16,474 nucleotides of DNA from UBA6165 sp044233745 (lineage in GTDB: Bacteria > Bacteroidota > Bacteroidia > Flavobacteriales_D > Crocinitomicaceae), in the NCBI GenBank assembly GCA_044233745.1, contig JBIIJN010000061.1, forward strand, positions 1 to 16,474, given 5' to 3'. The notes beneath the pieces are model-generated. The model had not been told where the DNA came from. It saw nothing but the letters and a program-made list of their open reading frames with translations, and did no database searches. Both the position numbers and the translations under genes were made by a program. Below, one piece after another: positions 6,396 to 12,797 of this stretch (position 1 is its first letter; every line of letters begins with the position of its first letter).

Positions 6396-7451
6396 TTAAA
6401 GTGCCTTCATGCAGTCTACCAAAACCTGAACGCTTTCTAATGGCAAGGCATTGTACATGGATGCACGATATCCGCCCAAAGTTCGGTAACCTTTCAATCC
6501 AACAATTCCAGCGTCGTTCCACAACTTGTCGAAGCGCTCTTTGTTGGCCTCCTCGTCTTTTAAGAAGAAAATCACGTTCATGTTCGAACGGTCTTCTTTG
6601 TTTACGGGTGAGGTGAATTTATCGTTGTTGTCAATTTCAGCATAAAGTAAAGCAGCTTTTTTCTCGTTCAATTCTTGCTGAGCTTTTACGCCGCCGTTTG
6701 CTAACAAGTGACGTAAATTCAACATAGAAACATAAATCGAGAATACAGGCGGCGTGTTGAACATGGATTCTTTCGCCTGATGCACAGCCAAATCCAAATA
6801 CGTTGGTATCGGAGAAATGGAAGATTTGCCCAAAACTTCATCTTTTACGATGTATAAAGTCGCTCCAGCTGGACCTAAATTTTTCTGGGCACCCGCATAA
6901 ATCAAATCGAATTTTGAAATGTCAACTTCTTGAGAAAAAATATCCGAGGACATGTCGCAAATCAAAGGCTTTGAGGTAGCTGGAATGGCTTTGAACTGTG
7001 TTCCATAAATGGTGTTGTTGGACGTGTAGTGTACATAATCCACGTCTTCAGGAATGTTGAAGTTTTTGGGAATAAAAGTATAGTTGTCCTCTTTCGAAGA
7101 CCCCACAATTACGGGTTCAACACCGGCCATTTTAGCTTGTTTAATCGCATTGGCTGCCCAGTTTCCCGTATCGAGATAGGCGCCACGTTTGTGTTCGCGA
7201 GCCATGTTTAACGCAGCAATCAAAAAGCCCAAACTTGCCCCACCTTGCAAGAAAATCACGCTGTAACCATCAGGCACGTTCAAGGCTTTTTTCACCAAGG
7301 CCTGTGCTTCGTCCATCACAGCAACAAAATCTTTGCTTCTGTGAGAAACTTCAAGAATTGACAATCCGTTAAAATTGATTACCGCTGCTGCGGCTTGCGC
7401 CATCACTTCCTGTGGAAGAATACATGGACCTGCTCCGAAATTGTGTTTCAT
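6396..7451 (-). CDS. serC: Phosphoserine aminotransferase
   Basis: 351 residues, class V PLP-dependent aminotransferase. Converts 3-phosphohydroxypyruvate and glutamate to O-phosphoserine, the step after SerA. Visible features are the N-terminal NFGAGPC.LP motif, the substrate-binding SHRS (36-39), LQGGAS (69-73) in the phosphate-binding region, the PLP-contacting ICDMSSD (D166), and the Schiff-base lysine K190 in AGAQKNLGPAG. The C-terminal RTLGGYRASMYNALP is the family's substrate-binding end. The length is typical of the short bacterial SerC. It is followed after 25 bases by serA, so serC-serA form an operon. The preceding spt-like gene ends 79 bases upstream, with a hairpin repeat between. 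No phosphoserine phosphatase (serB) is in the window. Confidence 0.95.
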   Translation of the reverse strand: MKHNFGAGPCILPQEVMAQAAAAVINFNGLSILEVSHRSKDFVAVMDEAQALVKKALNVPDGYSVIFLQGGASLGFLIAALNMAREHKRGAYLDTGNWAANAIKQAKMAGVEPVIVGSSKEDNYTFIPKNFNIPEDVDYVHYTSNNTIYGTQFKAIPATSKPLICDMSSDIFSQEVDISKFDLIYAGAQKNLGPAGATLYIVKDEVLGKSSISPIPTYLDLAVHQAKESMFNTPPVFSIYVSMLNLRHLLANGGVKAQQELNEKKAALLYAEIDNNDKFTSPVNKEDRSNMNVIFFLKDEEANKERFDKLWNDAGIVGLKGYRTLGGYRASMYNALPLESVQVLVDCMKAL

Positions 7452-7457
7452 TTTTTT

Positions 7458-7527
7458 GGCTGTTGGTCATTAGCTGTTAGCTGTTGGCGATTGGCAATAC
7501 GAATGAATTTTGCCAAAAGCCAACAGC
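7458..7527. repeat. Degenerate heptamer tandem repeat forming a hairpin between spt and serC
   Basis: On the + strand 7458-7499 reads as six 7-base units: GGCTGTT, GGTCATT, AGCTGTT, AGCTGTT, GGCGATT, GGCAATA. The inner arm 7480-7497 (GCTGTTGGCGATTGGCAA) is the reverse complement, at 16 of 18 positions, of 7510-7527. The loop is 12 bases. The repeat fills the 79-base spacer of the spt/serC pair, so in the transcript it forms a long stem just before the serC start codon. From memory, such TTGGC/TTAGC heptamer runs are common in intergenic DNA of Bacteroidota. Confidence 0.8.
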
Positions 7528-7530
7528 AAT

Positions 7531-8802
7531 CTATTTATCCGTTTCAACTGCTGCCAACTGTTCAGAAGCATATTCGCCTCTTGTCAGTTTTTCTTGGCAT
7601 TTTACGAAAGTTTCAATGGTATATTTTACATCTTCCAAAGTGTGCACCGCTGTTGGAATCAAACGCAACATGATTACGTCTTTTGGCACAACTGGGTAGG
7701 TAACAATGGAGCAGAAAATTTGATAATTCTCTCTCAAGTCATAGGTCAAATTGGTTGCAACAGCCAAATTACCTGCACCTTTCAAGAAAACTGGTGTAAC
7801 AGGTGAATTGGTATGTCCGATGTCGAAACCATTTTCTCTCAAACCAGTTTGAAGCGCATTAGCGATGGTCGCCAATTTTTCTCTTAGCTCGGGTGAATTT
7901 TTCAATAAGTCCAAACGCTTCAAAGCTCCAATTACGATTGGCATTGGCAATGATTTGGCAAACATCTGCGAGCGCATGTTGTAGCGCAAATATTCCACTA
8001 CACTTTCATTGGCACAAATAAATCCGCCAATAGAAGCCATTGCTTTAGCGAATGTTCCAAAAAGAACATCGATTTCTTGCATTACACCTTGTGCTTCACC
8101 AGCACCGCGACCTGTCGCCCCAACAGCGCCGAATCCGTGAGCATCATCCACAAACAAGCGGAAGTTGTATTTTCCTGACTTGCGGAATTCAACGATTTCT
8201 TTGATTTTTCCTTGGTCACCCGCCATTCCGAAAACACCTTCAGTAATAACCAAGATGCCACCGCCATTGGCTTCTGCCACTTTCGTAGCGCGCGCCATTT
8301 GTTTATCGAAGCTTTCCATATCGTTGTGTTGGAACACAAAGCGCTTACCAACATGCAAACGCATACCATCCAAAATACAAGCATGCGATTCGCTGTCGTA
8401 AACAATTACATCATGGCGATCCACCAAACAGTCAATCGTAGAAACCATGCCTTGGTAGCCAAAGTTTACTACAATGCTATCTTCATAGCCCATGAACTCT
8501 GCAATTTCTTGCTCCAATTGTTCGTGATATTTGGTTTGACCCGTCATCATTCTAGCGCCCATCGGATAAGCCATTCCCCATTCAGCGGCCGCATCAGCAT
8601 CTGCTTTGCGCACCTCTGGGTGATTGGCTAAACCGAGGTAGTTGTTGATTGACCAAGTCAATACTTCTTTTCCTCTGAAATACATTTTGTTACCCAATTC
8701 GCCTTCCAATTTCGGGAAAGTGAAGTAACCGTGAACACCTTTCGCATACTGACCGATTGGTCCGCGATTTTTATTCAATTTGTCAAAAATGTCTTGTGCC
8801 AT
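7531..8802 (-). CDS. spt: Alpha-oxoamine synthase, probable serine palmitoyltransferase
   Basis: 423 residues from the ATG at 8802. PLP enzyme of the group that condenses an amino acid with an acyl thioester and releases CO2 (SPT, KBL, BioF, HemA). Visible residues are the PLP-stacking H140 in YDSESHAC, the VDDAHGFG motif (D220, H222) that holds the pyridine ring, and the Schiff-base lysine K253 in FGTFAKAMASIGGF. NNYLGLANHPEV and MGARMMTG are substrate-loop signatures. Bacteroidota use this family for the first step of sphingolipid synthesis. The neighbouring serC-serA, which supply serine, favour serine as amino donor. Glycine C-acetyltransferase or the cysteate acyltransferase of sulfonolipid synthesis remain possible, and FAK differs from the FSK of well-studied SPTs. 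An ATG at 8835 overlaps the promoter and is rejected as the start. Confidence 0.8.
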   Translation of the reverse strand: MAQDIFDKLNKNRGPIGQYAKGVHGYFTFPKLEGELGNKMYFRGKEVLTWSINNYLGLANHPEVRKADADAAAEWGMAYPMGARMMTGQTKYHEQLEQEIAEFMGYEDSIVVNFGYQGMVSTIDCLVDRHDVIVYDSESHACILDGMRLHVGKRFVFQHNDMESFDKQMARATKVAEANGGGILVITEGVFGMAGDQGKIKEIVEFRKSGKYNFRLFVDDAHGFGAVGATGRGAGEAQGVMQEIDVLFGTFAKAMASIGGFICANESVVEYLRYNMRSQMFAKSLPMPIVIGALKRLDLLKNSPELREKLATIANALQTGLRENGFDIGHTNSPVTPVFLKGAGNLAVATNLTYDLRENYQIFCSIVTYPVVPKDVIMLRLIPTAVHTLEDVKYTIETFVKCQEKLTRGEYASEQLAAVETDK

Positions 8803-8832
8803 AAATTTAGTTTTTATTGCTTTATCGCGCTG

Positions 8833-8840
8833 CAAAGGTA
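8833..8840 (-). promoter_or_regulatory. -7 promoter element of the spt gene
   Basis: TACCTTTG on the - strand is an exact TAnnTTTG. It is followed by C and a leader of about 25-30 bases to the ATG at 8802. No TTG is present at the usual -33 distance. 8841-8968 is otherwise an AT-rich gap with a small hairpin (TTGATT/AATCAA, about 8913-8928). Confidence 0.6.
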
Positions 8841-8968
8841 GTAGTTTTGTTATTGATGCGGCTCCTAAATTCGGTTAATTTATTCACAGTGCTCGGTTAC
8901 TGATTTACTATTTGATTAATAAATCAATATCATAGAAATTCTAATCTTATTCTCTAAGCGATATTGGT

Positions 8969-9370
8969 TTATGAAACGCTTTTCAACTCCATCAACCGCA
9001 ACAAAAAAGCCTTCAGCTGTTTCGTGTCAGTTTTAATCCGTATAAAATTTCCGTCGCAATGTAAGGAGTGCACGTTGGCATCTGTTTTAAAAATGACCAA
9101 TTTCCACCACGGAATCACCAAAGCATAGGTTTCTAGCAGAGAACGAAATCTAATGATAATACCTTTGGGTCGGAGTTCAATAAAACACCATGAAGCATTG
9201 TTGTCGAGTTCTAAAAGTTTCTGAATTTCTGGACTTGCAGCTTTAATAACTGTGCGCGGCGAACCTATGCCGTTCATTTTAATGCGCGTCCAAATGGTGT
9301 AAGGGGCACCTACCGCTTCAAAGATTTGGCGGTTCACTTCTTTGTGGTTGTAAGAGTCGTTGAAGAGCAT
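8969..9370 (-). CDS. Conserved Bacteroidota protein of unknown function
   Basis: 133 residues from the ATG at 9370 (MLFNDSYNHKEVNRQIFEAVGAPYTIWTR). An ATG at 9391 would add seven residues (MFICYFV), but the conserved-looking part begins at LFNDSYN. The protein is soluble, mixed alpha/beta and rich in Trp and Arg (WTRIKMNGIGSPRT, WCFIELRPKGIIIRFRSLLETYALVIPWWKLVIF). It has no signal peptide and no recognisable catalytic motif. I recall very similar unnamed proteins across Bacteroidota, so it is a real gene, but I know no function. It is divergent from groES. A -7-like TTATTTTG (one mismatch) lies directly before its ATG. It could bind membrane or nucleic acid through its basic/aromatic patch, but that is a guess. 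Confidence 0.75.
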   Translation of the reverse strand: MLFNDSYNHKEVNRQIFEAVGAPYTIWTRIKMNGIGSPRTVIKAASPEIQKLLELDNNASWCFIELRPKGIIIRFRSLLETYALVIPWWKLVIFKTDANVHSLHCDGNFIRIKTDTKQLKAFLLRLMELKSVS

Positions 9371-9422
9371 GACAAAATAACAAATGAACAAGAAATAAGT
9401 TTTCAGTTTATCGTGTCATTTC

Positions 9423-9485
9423 GTCAGTCAATCTGACATTTTTTTCGATATTTCACCCAAAACATCACTTGGCACAAAATTCGAC
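9423..9485 (+). promoter_or_regulatory. groES upstream region: inverted repeat and sigma-54-like site
   Basis: A perfect inverted repeat, GTCAG-TCAAT-CTGAC (9423-9437), is followed by seven Ts. Further down, TTGGCAC (9469-9475) matches the -24 box of sigma-54 promoters. At the correct spacing 9481-9484 reads TCGA against TTGC, so the -12 box is only half conserved. A start near 9495 would give a leader of about 20 bases to the groES ATG (9518). No TAnnTTTG element is present here, so groESL probably uses a promoter unlike those of the neighbouring genes. The inverted repeat could be an activator or repressor site, or a short terminator. Confidence 0.4.
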
Positions 9486-9517
9486 ACAGCGAAGCCGAAC
9501 TTAAAATTTTACAATTT

Positions 9518-9793
9518 ATGTCAACATTATTGAAACCATTAGCTGACCGTGTGTTGGTGGAGCCAGCACCGGCCGAAGAAACCACTGCGAGTGGCATTAT
9601 CATTCCAGACACTGCCAAAGAGAAACCATTGAAAGGTTCAATCGTGGCGGCAGGTCCAGGTAAACCAGACGAACCAATGACTGTGAAAGTGGGCGATTTA
9701 GTGATGTATGGCCAGTATTCTGGTACAGAAATCAAACTAGATGGCAAGACTTATTTGATCATGCGCGAGTCTGATATTTATGGTGTTTTATAG
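9518..9793 (+). CDS. groES: Co-chaperonin GroES (Hsp10)
   Basis: 91 residues. Forms the heptameric lid of the GroEL folding chamber in the cytoplasm. N-terminal LKPLADRVLVEP is the canonical first strand. The mobile loop that grips GroEL is EETTASGIIIPDTAKEKP (20-37), with the hydrophobic GIII tripeptide-plus-glycine at 26-29. GSIVAAGPG, VKVGDLVMYGQYSGTEI and YLIMRESDIYGVL complete the fold. It is followed after 28 bases by groEL. Heat-inducible control is expected for this operon, and the upstream site is described separately. Confidence 0.98.
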   Translation: MSTLLKPLADRVLVEPAPAEETTASGIIIPDTAKEKPLKGSIVAAGPGKPDEPMTVKVGDLVMYGQYSGTEIKLDGKTYLIMRESDIYGVL

Positions 9794-9821
9794 TGTATAA
9801 CGTTTAAACAAACTAAAGAAT

Positions 9822-11453
9822 ATGGCAAAGCAAATTTTCTTCGATGTTGAAGCAAGAGAAAAATTAAAAAGAGGTGTTGATGCCTTGGCAGATGCGGTTA
9901 AAGTTACCCTCGGACCAAAAGGCAGAAACGTGGTTATCGACAAAAAATTCGGCGCTCCTCAGGTTACCAAAGATGGCGTTACCGTTGCCAAAGAGGTGGT
10001 GTTGAAAGATGTTATCGAAAATATGGGCGCTCAAATGGTGAAAGAAGTGGCTTCCAAAACAGCTGATATTGCTGGTGATGGAACAACTACGGCTACTGTT
10101 TTGGCGCAAGCAATGGTTACAGCTGGTCTGAAAAACGTGGCTTCTGGTGCCAATCCAATGGACTTGAAGCGCGGTATGGACAAAGCAGTTATTGCGGTTG
10201 TTGACCATTTGAAATCTATTTCGAAAAGCTGTACTGAAAACGACCAGATCAAACAAGTGGCCGCTATTTCTGCGAACAACGATGATTCAATCGGAACTTT
10301 GATTGCTAAAGCCATGGAAGTAGTGGGCAACGACGGTGTGATTACTGTTGAAGAAGCAAAAGGCACTGAAACTGAGGTGAAAACTGTAGAAGGTATGCAG
10401 TTCGACCGCGGTTATTTGTCGCCTTATTTTGTGACGAACACCGAAAAAATGATTTGTGAAATGGAAAATCCTTACATCCTGATTACGGATAAAAAGATTT
10501 CCAATATGCGCGAATTGCTTCCTCTTTTGGAACCAGCTGTGCAGTCGGGTCGCCCGATGTTGATCATCGCAGAAGATGTGGAAAGCGAGGCCTTGGCTAC
10601 TTTGGTGGTAAACAGATTGCGCGCTTCGTTGAAAATTGCAGCTGTGAAAGCACCTGGTTTTGGCGACCGCAGAAAAGCCATGTTGGAAGACATCGCGGTG
10701 TTGACTGGCGGACAAGTGATTTCAGAAGAAAAAGGTTTCAAATTGGAAAATGCAACCCTCGATTTGTTGGGTACATGTGAAAAAATCGAAATCGATAAAG
10801 ACAATACAACCATCATCAATGGCGCTGGAAACAAAGCCGATATCGATGCCCGCGTGGGTCAAATCCGTGCGCAAATCGAATCTACAACTTCAGACTACGA
10901 CCGTGAGAAATTGCAAGAGCGTTTGGCGAAATTGGCAGGTGGTGTTGCCGTGTTGTATATCGGTGCAGCCACTGAGGTTGAAATGAAAGAAAAGAAAGAC
11001 CGTGTTGATGATGCTTTGGCTGCTACACGTGCTGCCGTTGAAGAAGGAATCGTGCCTGGTGGTGGTGTGGCTTTGATTCGTGCTATTGAAGTTTTGGAAA
11101 AAATGAAAGGTGCCAACGACGACGAGACAACTGGTATCGCCATTGTGCGCAGAGCCATCGAAGAACCATTGCGTCAAATTGTTGCCAATGCTGGCGGCGA
11201 AGGAGCGGTAATCGTTCAACGTGTGCGCGAAGGCAAAGATGACTTTGGTTACAACGCACGCACAAGTGTTTACGAAAACCTATTCGCAAGCGGCGTAATC
11301 GACCCAACGAAAGTAACGCGCATCGCTATTGAAAATGCATCCTCTATCGCAGGCATGTTGCTCACCACAGAGTGCGTAATCGCCGACGAACCAGAACCAG
11401 AAGGTGCACATGCGCATCCGGGAATGGGTGGCGGAATGCCAGGAATGATGTAG
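9822..11453 (+). CDS. groEL: Chaperonin GroEL (Hsp60)
   Basis: 543 residues, full length. ATP-driven double-ring chaperonin that folds cytoplasmic proteins with GroES. The equatorial ATP site shows VTLGPKGRNVVID (28-40) and GDGTTTATVLA (85-95). The apical domain contains FDRGYLSPYFVTN and VKAPGFGDRRKAMLEDIAVLTGG. The second equatorial half has VDDALAATRAAVEEGIVPGGGVAL. The tail ends in the glycine/methionine repeat GMGGGMPGMM, preceded by a histidine-containing GAHAHPG. The only groEL in the window, intact, with an A-rich leader rather than a Shine-Dalgarno site. Transcription ends at the terminator at 11506. Confidence 0.99.
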   Translation: MAKQIFFDVEAREKLKRGVDALADAVKVTLGPKGRNVVIDKKFGAPQVTKDGVTVAKEVVLKDVIENMGAQMVKEVASKTADIAGDGTTTATVLAQAMVTAGLKNVASGANPMDLKRGMDKAVIAVVDHLKSISKSCTENDQIKQVAAISANNDDSIGTLIAKAMEVVGNDGVITVEEAKGTETEVKTVEGMQFDRGYLSPYFVTNTEKMICEMENPYILITDKKISNMRELLPLLEPAVQSGRPMLIIAEDVESEALATLVVNRLRASLKIAAVKAPGFGDRRKAMLEDIAVLTGGQVISEEKGFKLENATLDLLGTCEKIEIDKDNTTIINGAGNKADIDARVGQIRAQIESTTSDYDREKLQERLAKLAGGVAVLYIGAATEVEMKEKKDRVDDALAATRAAVEEGIVPGGGVALIRAIEVLEKMKGANDDETTGIAIVRRAIEEPLRQIVANAGGEGAVIVQRVREGKDDFGYNARTSVYENLFASGVIDPTKVTRIAIENASSIAGMLLTTECVIADEPEPEGAHAHPGMGGGMPGMM

Positions 11454-11505
11454 TTTTCTTAATAAATCTCTTAAATTGAAATAAACCTTTCAGGTTATTC
11501 TGAAG

Positions 11506-11534
11506 AACGTCTTACGCTTGTGGGGCGTTTTTTT
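11506..11534 (+). terminator. Rho-independent terminator of groESL
   Basis: AACGTCTTAC (11506-11515), loop GCTT, then GTGGGGCGTT (11520-11529) pair over ten positions including G-U pairs. A run of seven Ts ends the structure (11528-11534). It lies 52 bases past the groEL stop. Confidence 0.85.
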
Positions 11535-11583
11535 ACGCTTAATTTTATAAACTTATAAATTAGAAAAAAATGCCTTTATCAAA

Positions 11584-11633
11584 GTCAAATTATTTTTGAA
11601 AGTTAAAAATGCATCTATTTTTGATAATTTGAC
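11584..11633. repeat. Perfect 10-bp inverted repeat in the groEL-fabG gap
   Basis: GTCAAATTAT (11584-11593) and ATAATTTGAC (11624-11633) are exact reverse complements 30 bases apart. The inner sequence also has a direct repeat of ATTTTTGA. The rest of the 346-base gap (11454-11799) holds the groESL terminator, AT-rich DNA and the fabG promoter candidate. The arms could be an operator pair or a hairpin. Nothing else identifies them. Confidence 0.5.
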
Positions 11634-11755
11634 GGTATCATTTTAATACGAGTGATTCAATTTTTACTTCTTTCGATTTATTGTTCTTACAACATTTCAC
11701 ATTCCTTGTTTACCTGTATATTACCAATCATATCTCTCTTTCTGCAATTTTTTCC

Positions 11756-11763
11756 CATCTTTG
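11756..11763 (+). promoter_or_regulatory. Probable -7 element of the fabG-like gene
   Basis: CATCTTTG followed by C differs from TAnnTTTG only in the first base and lies 36 bases before the ATG at 11800. No TTG is found at the -33 distance. Confidence 0.45.
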
Positions 11764-11799
11764 CAGCCATAAAAAGAACAACGAAAATTGAACAACAAT

Positions 11800-12546
11800 A
11801 TGGGATTATTAGAAAATAAAGTAGCCATTATTACAGGCGCATCGCGAGGAATTGGTCGTGCCATTGCCGAGCGTTTTATTGAAGAAGGTGCAACAGTTGC
11901 GTTTACATATTTGTCATCTGACGAAAAAGCACGTCAATTGGAGCAAGAATTAACAGCCAAAGGTGGTGTTGCCAAAGGTTTTAAATCGGATGCATCGAAG
12001 TTCGATTCGGCGCAGGAATTGGTAGATGCCGTTGTGGCTGAATTTGGCACAGTGGATGTATTGGTGAACAACGCCGGCATCACACGCGATACATTGTTGA
12101 TGCGTATGAGCGAGCAGCAGTGGGATGAAGTGATTGAAACCAATTTGAAATCTGCATTTAATTTGACCAAAGCGGTAATCAAACCAATGTTGAAAGCAAA
12201 ATCTGGTTCTATCATTAATATGTCGAGTGTGGTTGGTGTTTCTGGTAATGCAGGTCAGGCGAATTACGCGGCGTCTAAAGCGGGCATGATTGGTTTCTCG
12301 AAATCTGTGGCGCAGGAATTGGGCTCTAGAAATATCCGTTGCAACTCAATTGCTCCCGGATTTATCGAAACAGAAATGACAGAAGTGTTAGACCAAAAAG
12401 TGGTGGAAGAATGGCGCAACAGCATTCCATTGAAGCGCGGCGGAAGTCCCTTGGATGTAGCAAACGCAACAATTTTCTTGGCTTCTGATATGTCGGCTTA
12501 TGTTACGGGGCAGACCTTGCATGTTTGCGGTGGCATGTTGATGTAA
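11800..12546 (+). CDS. fabG: 3-oxoacyl-[acyl-carrier-protein] reductase (short-chain dehydrogenase)
   Basis: 248 residues from the ATG at 11800. An in-frame TTG at 11788 adds only MNNN and is less likely. NADPH-dependent reduction of 3-oxoacyl-ACP in fatty-acid elongation. The cofactor loop TGASRGIG is at 12-19, NNAGIT at 90-95, and the catalytic tetrad is N115, S143, Y156 and K160 (YAASK). IAPGFIETEMTEVL and GGSPLDVANATIFLASDMSAYVTGQTLHVCGG are typical FabG C-terminal features. Length and motifs fit FabG closely, but other short-chain dehydrogenases share them and no other fab gene is adjacent, so the precise substrate is inferred. The repeat at 12550 begins four bases after the stop. Confidence 0.92.
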   Translation: MGLLENKVAIITGASRGIGRAIAERFIEEGATVAFTYLSSDEKARQLEQELTAKGGVAKGFKSDASKFDSAQELVDAVVAEFGTVDVLVNNAGITRDTLLMRMSEQQWDEVIETNLKSAFNLTKAVIKPMLKAKSGSIINMSSVVGVSGNAGQANYAASKAGMIGFSKSVAQELGSRNIRCNSIAPGFIETEMTEVLDQKVVEEWRNSIPLKRGGSPLDVANATIFLASDMSAYVTGQTLHVCGGMLM

Positions 12547-12549
12547 GCA

Positions 12550-12692
12550 GTCTTTGCAAGAAAACTCCTAAATCCATCGTTGTTCGAGTTTTTGCATCAG
12601 TCATTTACTTCAGTAGACTCCTGATTTGCAAAAACATCAAACGCCTTGACTTTAGAAGTTTTCTCCTCAAAGACAAGAAAAATTGACTTGTC
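12550..12692 (+). mobile_element. Dispersed repeat unit, empty copy
   Basis: A 125-base imperfect palindrome (12550-12674) matches 5284-5161 at about 108 of 125 columns. It is followed after 6 bases by AATTGACTTGTC (12681-12692), the same end as the other copy. Outer arms are GTCTTTG-CA-AGAAAACT and AGTTTTCT-CCT-CAAAGAC. Inner arms are TTTTTGCATCAG and CTGATTTGCAAAAA. At the right end GACAAG (12672-12677) pairs with CTTGTC (12687-12692). The coiled-coil gene of the other copy is absent. The unit starts four bases after the fabG stop and may also act as the 3' end of its mRNA. 12693-12797 is the leader of the next gene, with no clear promoter. Confidence 0.6.
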
Positions 12693-12797
12693 ATCTAGGA
12701 ATGGGTAATACAGTCAATAAATTACGCATCTGAATCAATGCGCATCCATTTAATGGAACGGATTTTGTTTATTCGTGGTCACAGAGAAAATTCAATT

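Noticed and set aside
9428..9445. Terminator at the GTCAG/CTGAC repeat followed by Ts
   Set aside because: A five-pair stem is weak, and no + strand gene ends upstream of it. It is better described as part of the groES control region.
9424..9747. Long - strand frame opposite groES, and similar frames opposite groEL, serC and spt
   Set aside because: These are mirror frames of strongly conserved genes. None has a recognisable domain or a promoter.
12738..12797. Earlier ATG for the GWxTD protein
   Set aside because: It would put 20 charged residues before a clear signal peptide. The start at 12798 gives a normal secretion signal.
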